This document shows positions 8,758-17,312 of a stretch of 64,000 nucleotides of DNA, piece by piece (within the stretch, counting starts at the first letter, position 1; each line of letters begins with the position of its first letter). The stretch is from Marinobacter iranensis (lineage in GTDB: Bacteria; Pseudomonadota; Gammaproteobacteria; Pseudomonadales; Oleiphilaceae). The position numbers were made by a program, and so were the translations under genes. Below the pieces are notes generated by a model, which was not told the DNA's origin, ran no database searches, and was given only the letters and a program-made list of their open reading frames with translations. The stretch covers positions 1-64,000 of the forward strand of contig NZ_JANCMW010000014.1 of the NCBI RefSeq assembly GCF_029207565.1, written 5' to 3'.

Positions 8758-9512
8758 TGAGAAAGCTGATTATTGGTCTTTTCATCGCTATCCTGCCGGC
8801 TCTCGGGCTGGCAGCCGCGCCATCGGTGACACTTGACACTATGGAGCCGGATCATACGAACAAGGAATCCCTCCAGCGTGGTGCTGCCCTGTTCACGAAC
8901 TATTGCATGGGCTGTCATTCCATGGAATATGCCCGCTATATGCGGGTTGCGGAGGATTTGGGGATTCCCGATGACATTTACGAGGAAAACCTGATTTTTA
9001 CCGGCGCAAAAATCGGTGAACTCATGAAAAACGCCATGAACAAGGATATGGCTGCGGACTGGTTCGGTGCTCCGCCACCGGATTTGACGCTGGAATCGCG
9101 CCTTCGTGGTGAAGATTGGATTTACTCCTACCTTCGTGGTTTTTACAAGGATGAAAGCCGTCCGATGGGTGTGAACAACGTTGTCTTTGAGAACGTCGGC
9201 ATGCCCCACGTGCTGGTTGGCTTGCAGGGACTCTGTGCTGTTGAGCCAAGAATTGGTGAAGGTGCGAGTGTTGACCCGCTCAGCGGTGATGTCCGGAATG
9301 CTGACTCCTGCCCTGAGTGGGAAACGGAAGGGTCGATGTCTCCGGAGGAGTTCAACCGGGCCATGTATGATCTGACCAATTTCATGTCCTATATGGGCGA
9401 TCCGGTGAAGGTCGAGCGTGAAAGGCTGGGTATGTTCGTACTGATCTTTGTGGCGATCTTCTTTATCTTTGCCTACCTGCTTAATCGCGAGTACTGGAAG
9501 GACGTACACTGA
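8757..9512 (+). CDS. petC: Ubiquinol-cytochrome c reductase cytochrome c1 subunit
   Basis: Cytochrome c1 takes electrons from the Rieske centre and hands them to soluble cytochrome c. The 251-residue product has an N-terminal Sec signal (to about residue 20, LGLAAAP), a heme-binding CMGCH at residues 50-54, and a C-terminal membrane anchor (LGMFVLIFVAIFFIFAYLL) ending in YWKDVH. It is the last pet gene, and a terminator follows 30 bases after the stop. Confidence 0.96.
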   Translation: MRKLIIGLFIAILPALGLAAAPSVTLDTMEPDHTNKESLQRGAALFTNYCMGCHSMEYARYMRVAEDLGIPDDIYEENLIFTGAKIGELMKNAMNKDMAADWFGAPPPDLTLESRLRGEDWIYSYLRGFYKDESRPMGVNNVVFENVGMPHVLVGLQGLCAVEPRIGEGASVDPLSGDVRNADSCPEWETEGSMSPEEFNRAMYDLTNFMSYMGDPVKVERERLGMFVLIFVAIFFIFAYLLNREYWKDVH

Positions 9513-9542
9513 TATTTCAGGTATAATCTTTATCCCTGAGTT

Positions 9543-9574
9543 CCAGCGGGCAATAGCCGGCCCGCTGGATTTTT
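9543..9574 (+). terminator. Rho-independent terminator between petC and sspA
   Basis: CCAGCGGG (9543-9550) pairs perfectly with CCCGCTGG (9561-9568) and is followed by ATTTTT. A TATAAT at 9522-9527 stands just upstream; if it is the sspA promoter, this hairpin would lie inside the sspA leader and could act as an attenuator. Confidence 0.8.
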
Positions 9575-9620
9575 GCGTTTTTCAGGATCAATTCGGTTAG
9601 TCAAATCGTGAGGTAGTTCT

Positions 9621-10250
9621 ATGGGCGTTGTGACCAAGCGGTCATCAATGACGTTTTTCTCGGACCCGGCCAGTCATTACAGCCACAGAGTCCGTATTGT
9701 GCTTGCAGAGAAGGGTGTAACGGTTGACGTAGTGAATGTCGACCCGGACAACCCTCCCGGAGAGCTGGCCGACCTGAACCCGTACAATGCCCTGCCGACA
9801 CTGGTGGATCGTGATCTTGTGCTCTACGAGCCCAATATCATGATGGAGTACCTGGACGAGCGGTTTCCGCATCCGCCATTGCTGCCGGTATACCCCGTTG
9901 CCCGTGCCAACAGCCGCCTGATGATCCATCGTATTCAGAAGGACTGGTGTGGACTGGTTGACCAGATCCTGGCACAGCCCAACGCCAAGGCGTCGGATGC
10001 TGCACGCAAGGAGCTACGCGAAAGCCTGTTGGCCACCGCGCCACTGTTCGGTGAAATGCCTTTTTTCCTGTCGGAAGAGTTCACGATCGTGGACTGCTGC
10101 ATTGCTCCCATTCTTTGGCGCTTGCCATCGCTGGGCATTGAGCTGAATGAAAAGCAGGCAAAGCCGCTTCAAAAATATATGGATAGTATTTTCAGCCGTG
10201 AAGGTTTCAAGGCAAGCCTGTCGGATCTGGAAGAAGATATTCGCAGCTGA
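9621..10250 (+). CDS. sspA: Stringent starvation protein A
   Basis: SspA is a GST-fold protein that binds RNA polymerase and affects stationary-phase and acid-stress transcription in relatives. The 209-residue product has the N-terminal thioredoxin-like domain (FFSDPASHYSHRVRIVLAEKG, about residues 11-31, and the LPTLVDRDLVLYEPNIMMEYL segment) and an all-helical C-terminal domain. The PHP-like patch appears as PHPP near residue 83. A GAGGT Shine-Dalgarno lies six bases before the ATG. sspB follows 35 bases downstream, the standard pairing. Confidence 0.95.
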   Translation: MGVVTKRSSMTFFSDPASHYSHRVRIVLAEKGVTVDVVNVDPDNPPGELADLNPYNALPTLVDRDLVLYEPNIMMEYLDERFPHPPLLPVYPVARANSRLMIHRIQKDWCGLVDQILAQPNAKASDAARKELRESLLATAPLFGEMPFFLSEEFTIVDCCIAPILWRLPSLGIELNEKQAKPLQKYMDSIFSREGFKASLSDLEEDIRS

Positions 10251-10285
10251 TATGCAGAGCCTGAAACCGGTTCAGGAGAACGGCA

Positions 10286-10729
10286 GTGCCTGATAGCAAG
10301 ATAACCATGACATCGAGCCGCCCTTATCTCGTCCGGGCGTTCAACGAGTGGATCCTCGATAACGACTGCACACCCTATATTGTTGTGGATGCGGGGGTTC
10401 AGGGGGTTCAGGTACCAACCGAGCATGTTGCCAATGGGCAGATCGTGCTCAATATCAGCCCCGGCGCCGTGCGCGGTCTGGTGATTGGTAATGGTGCCCT
10501 GGAGTTCAGTGCCCGGTTCGGTGGCGTACCGATGCAGGTCTTTATTCCGCTGCAAGCCGTTATGGCGGTCTATGCAAAGGAAAATGGAGAGGGCATGGTC
10601 TTCGGTAGCGAGCCTGGCTCACCGGACCCGGATGGCCCCGGAGGCAAGGATTCAGACCAGAACGGTGGTGAGGGCAGTCAAGGTGGAGACCGGCCCAGTG
10701 GCCGGCCAACCCTTAAGGTTGTGAAGTAG
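10286..10729 (+). CDS. sspB: ClpXP protease specificity-enhancing factor SspB
   Basis: SspB is an adaptor that delivers ssrA-tagged proteins to ClpXP. The substrate-binding domain spans about residues 8-115; a Gly/Pro/Asp-rich flexible linker (about 108-138) then leads to the C-terminal RPTLKVVK, the ClpX-binding (XB) peptide. I chose the GTG at 10286 because AGGAG lies eight bases upstream. An ATG seven codons later also fits the family but lacks a ribosome site. Total 147 residues. Confidence 0.94.
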   Translation: MPDSKITMTSSRPYLVRAFNEWILDNDCTPYIVVDAGVQGVQVPTEHVANGQIVLNISPGAVRGLVIGNGALEFSARFGGVPMQVFIPLQAVMAVYAKENGEGMVFGSEPGSPDPDGPGGKDSDQNGGEGSQGGDRPSGRPTLKVVK

Positions 10730-10765
10730 CTCGCCTCAGTCGAGAAAACAGGATGGAACTTCAAG

Positions 10766-10794
10766 GCCAGCTGCGATAAACAGCTGGCTTTTTT
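10766..10794 (+). terminator. Rho-independent terminator after sspB
   Basis: GCCAGCTG (10766-10773) pairs perfectly with CAGCTGGC (10781-10788) around a seven-base loop, followed by six T. It ends three bases before the stop end of the convergent diaA. Confidence 0.92.
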
Positions 10795-10796
10795 GC

Positions 10797-11387
10797 TTAC
10801 CCGCCAAACAGTTTTTCGTCGATCAGTCCGCACAAAGCGTTGATGATCACCAGCAGGATGGGTGTCGCAGCAGTCGGCGATAAATTATCGAGGGCTATTT
10901 CATGGTCTTCCGGGTGTAGCAGTGAGGTAATATCGGTTTTTTCCTTGGCGCTCAACACTACCACATTCATTTCCCGGTCGTGTGCTGCCTGTATCGCCTG
11001 GATCAGGTTGGCCTTGTGGCCGTCGTCAACAATGACCAGGAGAAGGTCGTTGGCCTTCCCAATGGCGCGGACCTGCCTGGAAAATGTGTCATTGAAACGG
11101 TTGTCACGGCAGATTGCCGAATAGGTCGTTGCATCCGCTCCCAGGTTGATGGCAGGGAGTGCCGGGCGGTCATGCTCGAAACGGTTCAAAAGGGCGGTGC
11201 AGAAGTACTGCGTCAGAACGTTGGCATTACCGTTGGCGCAGGTGATGATTTTGCCATCATTCAACAGCGTGTTGACCAGCGCATCCGAAGCTCTTTCAAT
11301 GGCAGGTACGGTCAGGCTTGCGGCATGTGCCGTATGTTCCATGTGATTGGCGAACCACTGGTTTATCTGTTGTTCGGTATCCGTCAT
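10797..11387 (-). CDS. diaA: DiaA-like SIS-domain DnaA initiator-associating protein
   Basis: The 196-residue product (E. coli DiaA also 196) is a single SIS domain of the phosphoheptose-isomerase type. DiaA tetramers bind DnaA and promote timely replication initiation; GmhA proteins of the same fold act in lipopolysaccharide heptose synthesis. The order lpoA-yraN-diaA favours DiaA. The phosphosugar-site region reads CANGNANVLTQYF instead of the usual CGNGGSAA-type loop, consistent with a non-enzymatic role. Two bases separate it from the yraN stop. Confidence 0.87.
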   Translation of the reverse strand: MTDTEQQINQWFANHMEHTAHAASLTVPAIERASDALVNTLLNDGKIITCANGNANVLTQYFCTALLNRFEHDRPALPAINLGADATTYSAICRDNRFNDTFSRQVRAIGKANDLLLVIVDDGHKANLIQAIQAAHDREMNVVVLSAKEKTDITSLLHPEDHEIALDNLSPTAATPILLVIINALCGLIDEKLFGG

Positions 11388-11389
11388 AG

Positions 11390-11764
11390 TCAGACCTGAA
11401 TGGCATTTTTAATCCATTGTATCCGGTATTTTTTGTTTTCGCCCGGTGCGATTGCCACTACGTCAATTCTGGCATTGGTGTTCCACAGGCCATGCTTGTG
11501 GAGGTAGAAGGATGCCGCCCTGACGAGCCGCTTTTGCTTGGTAAGAGTTATCGATTCGGCCGCGCCGGTCAGGCTGCCGCTCCCCCGGTACCGCACCTCA
11601 AAGAATACCAGGGTGTCATTGTCCCGGCCTATGAGGTCAATCTCGCCACCACGGCTGAAGACATTGCGCTCAAGAATGGTAACGCCACGGGTCTGCAGAT
11701 AGCGCGCGGCCACGCCTTCGGCGTGGTCGCCAGTGGACTTTCTCGTTGTTGGTCTGCCATCCAT
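11390..11764 (-). CDS. yraN: YraN family (UPF0102) endonuclease-fold protein
   Basis: UPF0102 proteins have a restriction-endonuclease-like fold; the role is not firmly known. The 124-residue product shows the family pattern: G-D-x-x-E near residue 12-16, the catalytic-like GEIDLIGRDNDTLVFFEVRYR stretch (split here by 20-residue limits: GEIDLI then VFFEVR) with Asp and Glu, and QKRLVRAA. I chose the ATG at 11764, preceded by CAGGAC and 19 bases after the lpoA stop; an upstream ATG at 11812 would overlap lpoA. Confidence 0.87.
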   Translation of the reverse strand: MDGRPTTRKSTGDHAEGVAARYLQTRGVTILERNVFSRGGEIDLIGRDNDTLVFFEVRYRGSGSLTGAAESITLTKQKRLVRAASFYLHKHGLWNTNARIDVVAIAPGENKKYRIQWIKNAIQV

Positions 11765-11783
11765 GGCATTACTGTCCTGATCG

Positions 11784-13670
11784 TTATTCCTGGCTGGATG
11801 AGCGTTCCGCATTCGTGGCTTCAGGTTCGGTCTGCTCGCTATCCGACTCTTTGTTTTCCAGTGGTGCCAACCGCTCGGGGGTTCCTTCGCGGAACCTGGC
11901 CCAGAGTTGTTCCCTGTAAATGCTGCCCTGGGGTGTCATTGTCAATACGCCGGTCTGGCCGTCGATGGTGGCGTCTTCAACTTGCCTCAGCAGGGGCAGG
12001 CGCTTGCTCAGTTGCCAGGCGTCTGCTCCCATGGCAAACAGTCGGCCAAGCTGGCCCCTGACATCGGGCATGGCTTCTTTCACAGTGTCACGAAAGCGGT
12101 TGTCCTCTTCCAGAATCCAAGGCGTATCAGTGAAGGTGACACCGTTCAGATCGCGGTCCCGTGATGGATCCGGGTTTCCCTCGTACACCATGGAGGGCGA
12201 GTATACGGGCAGGTCCCCACCGAAGTAGAAAGCAAAAAGCGGCTTGAACTGTCGTGCGACGGTAGGCTCGGCGACCATCACGATGCCGTCGGCATCCTGG
12301 CGACGCCGGGGCTCAAACTCCACGTCGATACCCGCAGTGCGTTCAACGTCAATTGCCCGGTCGCGGGAAACAGTTATGCCCAATAAATCCGCCGTCACGG
12401 CGCGAAGGTTGTCTTCCCGGAAGTAGCGTTCAATGTCCAGGGCGATACCGTTATTCTGTGCCAACTGTTCAAGTAGTGCACTTTCCAGCCTGTCCCCCCA
12501 CTCTCCCGTGGGGATCAGTACAAGAATCTGGTCGATGCCCTCGGCATCGAGACGGTTGGCGATCTGTCTGGCCTCATCTTCTGCGGACAGTCCAAACTGG
12601 TAGAGTCCTGCCGGCGCGGTAGTATTGGGTGGCAGGTAATTCAGACCCAGAACCGGCACGGGTAGGGTGGTCATGTCAGAAAGTGTTGCCAGGGCGTCCT
12701 TTTCGAGTGGGCCGACAATCAGGTCCTGGTCCTCGTTTGCCAACTCATCGTAAAGCTTGGGGAAGGCTCTGTCGGACGTATCGACCACCCGAATGCTGAT
12801 TTCCCCGCGATCGGCTGATTCATCCTCATAATAAGCAGCAAAAAAGCCATCCCGAATGGCCGCCCCCGCGCTGGCCAGTGGACCGTGTAGAGGCAGTGCA
12901 AGAGTGATTTTCTCCGGACGGCTCTCCGCAAGGCCGGCAATCAGTTGTAATTCGGCGGGTAAAATCGCCGAGGCGGGGTGATCCGGCCAATGGTTCTGCC
13001 AGTTACGGATCATTCTTCCCTGTTCCTCCAGGTTGGCTTCCGGTTTCCGGAGCATGCCGGCCAGTTCAAGCCAGCCCTGGGCTTCATAGCCAATAGCCCG
13101 GCCTTCCCTATCGGCAAGTTGTGTATCAGAGGTTTGTTTCAGGTTTTTCCAGATGTCGTCGTGGACGGATTGGGTGTTGGCATCGGTATCCGCTTCCGCC
13201 AGTAGGATAAGGGTAATGGCGGCGGCGAGATTATCGCCAGCGAGCCGATAGGTCTGTTCCTGAAGCCTTGCGGCACGATTGATCAGGTTTCTGTCGTAAT
13301 TCAGGAAATGATCCGGCGCTATACCGGACACAATTTCCTCGGCCCAACGGTCGTCTCCAAGTGCAGTGGCGCTGGCCATGGACAGCAGGATCCGTTGGTT
13401 CTCGGTTTCTTCCGTGGCGGACGAAAACTGGTCACTTTGGAGAAGTGCCCGGGCATCCCTGTGTTCATTCTGGCCCTGAAATCTGTCGGCCGCTCTTAAC
13501 AGGTAGGCCTGGGCATTTTGCCTGTCGGCTTCGCTGGCTGCGACTTCGAGGGCTTCATTGGCGGTCTGGGCAACGTGGGATTCCAGATTCACGCTGGCGC
13601 AGCCCGCAGACAGCACGACCATGGCCAGAAGTGTGGCGATGGTTGGCAGGTTCAGGCGGTATTTGGTCAT
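11784..13670 (-). CDS. lpoA: Penicillin-binding protein activator LpoA (LppC family lipoprotein)
   Basis: LpoA is an outer-membrane lipoprotein that stimulates the synthase PBP1A across the periplasm. From the ATG at 13670 it is 628 residues (E. coli about 678). A signal peptide ends in the lipobox LSAGC, placing the lipidated Cys near residue 24. A helical TPR-like N-terminal domain follows, then a C-terminal periplasmic-binding-protein fold from about residue 255 (LALPLHGPLASAGAAIRDG). The tail is Glu/Ser-rich. The open frame extends 58 codons upstream, but only the 13670 start gives the signal peptide. Confidence 0.92.
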   Translation of the reverse strand: MTKYRLNLPTIATLLAMVVLSAGCASVNLESHVAQTANEALEVAASEADRQNAQAYLLRAADRFQGQNEHRDARALLQSDQFSSATEETENQRILLSMASATALGDDRWAEEIVSGIAPDHFLNYDRNLINRAARLQEQTYRLAGDNLAAAITLILLAEADTDANTQSVHDDIWKNLKQTSDTQLADREGRAIGYEAQGWLELAGMLRKPEANLEEQGRMIRNWQNHWPDHPASAILPAELQLIAGLAESRPEKITLALPLHGPLASAGAAIRDGFFAAYYEDESADRGEISIRVVDTSDRAFPKLYDELANEDQDLIVGPLEKDALATLSDMTTLPVPVLGLNYLPPNTTAPAGLYQFGLSAEDEARQIANRLDAEGIDQILVLIPTGEWGDRLESALLEQLAQNNGIALDIERYFREDNLRAVTADLLGITVSRDRAIDVERTAGIDVEFEPRRRQDADGIVMVAEPTVARQFKPLFAFYFGGDLPVYSPSMVYEGNPDPSRDRDLNGVTFTDTPWILEEDNRFRDTVKEAMPDVRGQLGRLFAMGADAWQLSKRLPLLRQVEDATIDGQTGVLTMTPQGSIYREQLWARFREGTPERLAPLENKESDSEQTEPEATNAERSSSQE

Positions 13671-13856
13671 GGCTGGCTCACAATACTCCGGGTTATTACG
13701 CTTGTGGCGCCGGGTAATCGGCGGCATCATGCCGGGAGCCCTGATTCCGCCGGGCTTCCCATAAATGGTTTGCTGTATATCAGGCCGCAAGTTTAACAGC
13801 TCCCACGTGAATTCACATGACGTTGGTGTCATGCGCAGGGGCAAAGAGAGGGATTT

Positions 13857-14723
13857 GTGAACTCAGAGAACACGCTGTCAGAACAGGGTGGCACCCTGTA
13901 TATCGTCGCCACTCCAATCGGTAACCTGGACGACATGTCCCCGAGGGCTGCGGCCATTTTGTCGCGGGTGGCCGTGATTGCTGCTGAGGATACCCGGCAT
14001 AGCGGACGGCTGTTGCAGCATCTGGGGATCAGCAAGCCGATGATGGCCCTGCACGAGCACAACGAGCGGGACAAGGCCGGGCAGGTACTGGAAAAGCTTG
14101 CTGCAGGCCAGGATGTGGCACTGATCTCAGATGCCGGAACACCGCTGATCTCTGATCCGGGCTTCGTGCTGGTGCGGGAGGCCAGGGCCAGGGGGTATCG
14201 CGTCAGTCCGGTGCCCGGTGCCTGCGCCCTTATTTCGGCGTTGAGCGCCGCCGGGTTGCCCACCGACCGGTTTCTGTTTGAGGGCTTTCTGCCAGCAAGG
14301 CAGGGGGCGCGGAAGACAGCGCTTGAACGTCTGGCCAGGGAATCCGCAACCCTGGTGTTCTATGAGTCGCCCCACCGGATTGTCGATACGGTCAGGGATA
14401 TAGAGCAGGTGATGGGGGCGGAGCGGGAACTGGTTCTGGCTCGGGAACTCACCAAGACCTTCGAAACTTTCTATGCCGGTCATGCGGCCGGGGTCAGGGA
14501 AAACATCGAGGCTGATCCCCATGGCAGTCGCGGCGAGTTTGTGGTGATGGTGCATGGCGCCAGTGCGGAAGAATTGTCCGCCAGCTCAGCGGAGGTGGAT
14601 CGCGTATTGGTGTTGTTGCTGGCGGAATTGCCAGTCAAAAAGGCGGCGAAGCTGGCGGCGGAGTTGACGGGCCGCTCCAAGAACGAGCTTTATCAGCGAG
14701 CGCTGGAACTGAAGGCTGAATAA
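13857..14723 (+). CDS. rsmI: 16S rRNA (cytidine1402-2'-O)-methyltransferase RsmI
   Basis: RsmI 2'-O-methylates C1402 in the decoding centre using S-adenosylmethionine. The 288-residue tetrapyrrole-methylase-fold protein opens with GTLYIVATPIGNLDD near residues 12-26, followed by AEDTRHSGRLLQHL, LISDAGTPLISDPG and VPGACALISALSAAG, all signature blocks. It starts at GTG 13857 with a GAGAGG ribosome site. It is divergent from lpoA across 186 bases, as in enterics. Confidence 0.96.
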   Translation: MNSENTLSEQGGTLYIVATPIGNLDDMSPRAAAILSRVAVIAAEDTRHSGRLLQHLGISKPMMALHEHNERDKAGQVLEKLAAGQDVALISDAGTPLISDPGFVLVREARARGYRVSPVPGACALISALSAAGLPTDRFLFEGFLPARQGARKTALERLARESATLVFYESPHRIVDTVRDIEQVMGAERELVLARELTKTFETFYAGHAAGVRENIEADPHGSRGEFVVMVHGASAEELSASSAEVDRVLVLLLAELPVKKAAKLAAELTGRSKNELYQRALELKAE

Positions 14724-14740
14724 CAGGGTATCGTTTTTCC

Positions 14741-14769
14741 TTGCCTGCCACCCCTTGCTGGAGTATGGT
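14741..14769 (+). promoter_or_regulatory. Sigma-70 promoter of rnpB
   Basis: TTGCCT (14741-14746) and TATGGT (14764-14769) are spaced by exactly 17 bases. The RNA begins at 14777, seven bases after the -10 element. Confidence 0.8.
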
Positions 14770-14776
14770 CTCGCCC

Positions 14777-15132
14777 GAGCTCGCCAGACAGTCGCCGCCG
14801 GTTTCACCGGGGGAGGAAAGTCCGGGCTCCACAGGGCAAGGTGCCAGGTAACGCCTGGGCGGCGTGAGCCGACGGAAAGTGCAACAGAAAGTATACCGCC
14901 TAAGTGGCCGTGACATGTTCGCGGCCACCGGTAAGGGTGAAATGGTGCGGTAAGAGCGCACCGCGTGACTGGCAACAGTTCACGGCGATGGTAAACCCCA
15001 CCTGGAGCAAGACCAAATAGGAATCCTATGGCGCGGCCCGCGCTGGATTCGGGTAGGTCGCTTGAGGCCTGTGGTGACGCAGGCCCTAGATGAATGACTG
15101 TCCCAGACAGAACCCGGCTTACCGGCGAGCTC
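14777..15132 (+). ncRNA. rnpB: RNase P RNA (bacterial type A)
   Basis: This is the catalytic RNA that matures tRNA 5' ends. The ends form a perfect nine-base P1 helix: GAGCTCGCC at 14777-14785 with GGCGAGCTC at 15124-15132. The core block GAGGAAAGTCCGGGCTCCAC (from 14813), AACGCCTGGGCGGCGTGAG, the central ACAGAAAGTATACCGCC and the 3' block CAGAACCCGGCTTACCGG are all present. The length of about 356 bases suits a type A RNA. T runs follow the closing P1 strand directly, so P1 may also serve as the terminator stem. Confidence 0.97.
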
Positions 15133-15346
15133 TTTTTCTTTTTCCGCTTTATGTGATTTTTGTCATTCTCACCAGCCAGCTTTTATAGCCAAAAAATCTT
15201 AGAGCTCACTTGTCGTCTTCAGATCTGTCTGCAGGTGATTGATTTTTGGGTTTTTCTTTTCCGTAATCTCCAGCCTGTTGCCAACCTTGTTCCGTAACCT
15301 CTTGTCATAAAAGGAACTTTCCCGGGTGTGGCGCTGTTCGCGGCGC
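15133..15346. other. Non-coding stretch between rnpB and the mra promoter
   Basis: No open frame I would call. It begins with the T-rich rnpB end and contains one small direct repeat, TTCCGTAAYCTC, at 15269 and 15290 (period 21). I see no further structure. Confidence 0.5.
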
Positions 15347-15375
15347 TTGCATTGTGTATTGCGTGTTTCTATAGT
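15347..15375 (+). promoter_or_regulatory. Promoter of the dcw cluster (Pmra)
   Basis: TTGCAT (15347-15352) and TATAGT (15370-15375) are 17 bases apart. The predicted start is about 15382, right at the first MraZ repeat, so bound MraZ would block polymerase. Confidence 0.78.
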
Positions 15376-15384
15376 GTGCACAAG

Positions 15385-15419
15385 TGGGAAAAAGTGGTTT
15401 CTAGTGGTTATTTGTGGTT
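15385..15419 (+). promoter_or_regulatory. MraZ operator: four TGGKW repeats at 10-bp spacing
   Basis: TGGGA, TGGTT, TGGTT and TGGTT start at 15385, 15395, 15405 and 15415, each separated by five bases. MraZ is known to bind tandem TGGGN repeats with five-base spacers upstream of its own gene. Here there are four repeats, three in the variant TGGTT form, placed between the predicted start point and the mraZ start codon. This implies autorepression of the whole cluster. Confidence 0.82.
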
Positions 15420-15442
15420 TCTGAACCCCGGAATTGGTGAAA

Positions 15443-15895
15443 ATGAGCAATTTTCTTGGCAGTCATGCCATCAATATGGATGTGAAGGGTCGCTTGGCGA
15501 TCCCCGCCAGGGTGCGTGAAGAGCTCGCGCACGCCTGTGGTGGGCGCATTGTATTGACGGCGAATGCCGATGAAGAACGTTGCCTGCTGATGTACCCGGA
15601 GCCTCAGTGGGAGGCACTGAGGCCACAAATCGAAGCACTTCCCAATATGAATAAGGCCGCCCGCAGGCTGCAGCGCCTGCTGCTGGGGCATGCCACGCCA
15701 CTGGAACTGGATTCCGCCGGCCGTATTCTGGTGCCACCCACATTGCGCAGTTACGCGCGGCTTGAGAAAAAACTGATGCTGATTGGCCAGGGCAAAAAGC
15801 TGGAACTGTGGAGTGAGGAGCGTTGGTTCGCATGGCTTGACGAGTCGTCGGATGAAGACGAAATGCCACCGGAAATGGAGGCATTGTCACTATGA
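15443..15895 (+). CDS. mraZ: Transcriptional regulator MraZ
   Basis: MraZ is a DNA-binding protein of AbrB/SpoVT type that represses the dcw cluster from its start. The 150-residue product has the two swapped-hairpin repeats: DVKGRLAIPAR near residues 13-23 and DSAGRILVPPTLR near 90-102. The acidic C-terminus ends the protein. I chose the ATG at 15443; an in-frame GTG at 15437 and TTG at 15434 are alternatives because the ribosome site is weak. It overlaps rsmH as ATGA. Confidence 0.95.
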   Translation: MSNFLGSHAINMDVKGRLAIPARVREELAHACGGRIVLTANADEERCLLMYPEPQWEALRPQIEALPNMNKAARRLQRLLLGHATPLELDSAGRILVPPTLRSYARLEKKLMLIGQGKKLELWSEERWFAWLDESSDEDEMPPEMEALSL

Positions 15896-16872
15896 CCGCC
15901 GGCCGCAGGCAGGAGCCAGCCGGTCAGTACCGGCACCGTTCCGTGCTCCTGGACTCGGCGGTCGATTTGCTGGTTAACGACCCGGAGGGTGTCTATGTCG
16001 ATGGGACCTTCGGCCGTGGTGGTCATAGCCGTCTGATTCTTGGCCAGCTTGGGTCAGGCGGAAAACTGCTGGGCATCGATAAGGATCCGGAGGCTATTCA
16101 GGTGGCCCGTGAACTGGCACTTGAAGACTCGCGGTTTCAACCGTTTCACGGCTCCTTTGCCCGGCTGGGAGAGGCTGTGGAAGCTCAGGGATGGATGAAG
16201 GTTAATGGCGTGTTGCTGGATCTTGGTGTTTCATCCCCGCAGCTGGATGATGCCACCCGGGGATTCAGCTTTATGCGGGACGGTCCGCTGGATATGAGGA
16301 TGGACCCCGGGCAGGCGCCGAGCGCGGCGCAGTGGCTGGCCGAGGCTGACGAAAAAGACATCGCGTACGTGATCTGGCGATACGGCGAGGAAAAGTTCTC
16401 CCGCCGTATCGCCCGTCTCGTTGTTGAGCGCCGCAAGGAAGCGCCGCTGGAAACCACCCACCAACTGGCTTCACTGGTCAGCGAGGCGGTTCCTAAAAAA
16501 GAGAAACACAAACATCCGGCCACCCGGACATTCCAGGCAATCCGGATTTTTATCAACCGGGAGCTGGAAGACCTGGAAACCGGGCTCAGTGCTGCCGTTG
16601 AAAAACTGATGCCTGGCGGAAGGCTGGTAGTGATCAGCTTCCACTCGTTGGAAGATCGGCTGGTCAAGCGGTTTATGCGGGATCTGGCTCGTGGCCCACG
16701 GTTGCCAAAAGGGGTGCCGGTGACAGCCAAGGAGGAAGCCTCGGCGTTCCGGCTGATTGGCAAGGCTAACAAGGCGGACACAGAAGAAGTGAGTGACAAC
16801 GTGCGGGCGAGAAGCGCGGTTATGCGCGTACTCGAACGGATACCGGAAGAAAACAAGCAGGGGAGCGCGTAA
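15892..16872 (+). CDS. rsmH: 16S rRNA (cytosine1402-N4)-methyltransferase RsmH (MraW)
   Basis: RsmH N4-methylates C1402, the same base whose ribose is methylated by RsmI encoded about 1.2 kb upstream. The 326-residue protein begins its domain at HRSVLLDSAVDLL and shows the SAM-binding loop VDGTFGRGGHS near residues 36-46, GIDKDPEA, and the RGFSFMRDGPLDMRMD block near 122. It overlaps mraZ by four bases and is followed by ftsL after two bases. Confidence 0.97.
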   Translation: MTAGRRQEPAGQYRHRSVLLDSAVDLLVNDPEGVYVDGTFGRGGHSRLILGQLGSGGKLLGIDKDPEAIQVARELALEDSRFQPFHGSFARLGEAVEAQGWMKVNGVLLDLGVSSPQLDDATRGFSFMRDGPLDMRMDPGQAPSAAQWLAEADEKDIAYVIWRYGEEKFSRRIARLVVERRKEAPLETTHQLASLVSEAVPKKEKHKHPATRTFQAIRIFINRELEDLETGLSAAVEKLMPGGRLVVISFHSLEDRLVKRFMRDLARGPRLPKGVPVTAKEEASAFRLIGKANKADTEEVSDNVRARSAVMRVLERIPEENKQGSA

Positions 16873-16874
16873 TC

Positions 16875-17282
16875 ATGGGCGCGGTAGCCATTGAGCAACC
16901 AACGAAAACAGCACGACTGAACAAGCAGCGTGTCAGGGACGGTGTGGCCACGGCGGTCAGGTTGTCTCAGCAAGTATTTACCGCACTTCAGCAGAAGCGC
17001 GTGTTGATATCCATGGGGCTGGTGATGCTGCTGATTGTGTCCTCGCTGGGGGTTGTGGTCAGTGCCCACGAGAACCGGGAGCTATTCAACACCCTGTCCC
17101 AGTTGCAGGAGCAGCGGGACAACTACCAGCGGGAGTGGAGTCAGCTACTGCTGGAGCAAAGCGCCCTTAGTGCTCATGGCCGGGTGGAACAGCTGGCATC
17201 CGAACGCTTTGGAATGGTCGTGCCAGGTAGGCAGGACATAGTCCTGGTGCCATTGATGGCGCCCCTTGTCGGGGTGCGTTAA
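16875..17282 (+). CDS. ftsL: Cell division protein FtsL
   Basis: FtsL is a small bitopic membrane protein that joins FtsB and FtsQ to activate septal synthesis by FtsWI. The 135-residue product has a basic cytoplasmic N-terminus (to about 43), one transmembrane helix (about 44-64, LISMGLVMLLIVSSLGVVVS) and a periplasmic coiled coil rich in Leu/Gln/Glu. Sequence is poorly conserved in this family; position between rsmH and ftsI makes the call firm. Confidence 0.92.
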   Translation: MGAVAIEQPTKTARLNKQRVRDGVATAVRLSQQVFTALQQKRVLISMGLVMLLIVSSLGVVVSAHENRELFNTLSQLQEQRDNYQREWSQLLLEQSALSAHGRVEQLASERFGMVVPGRQDIVLVPLMAPLVGVR

Positions 17283-17312
17283 ACGAAAACAACAAACCGT
17301 AAGGTGAAGACA

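Noticed and set aside
15385..15419. Short tandem repeat or CRISPR-like array
   Set aside because: The 10-bp periodic TGGKW boxes match the known MraZ operator plan, directly upstream of mraZ.
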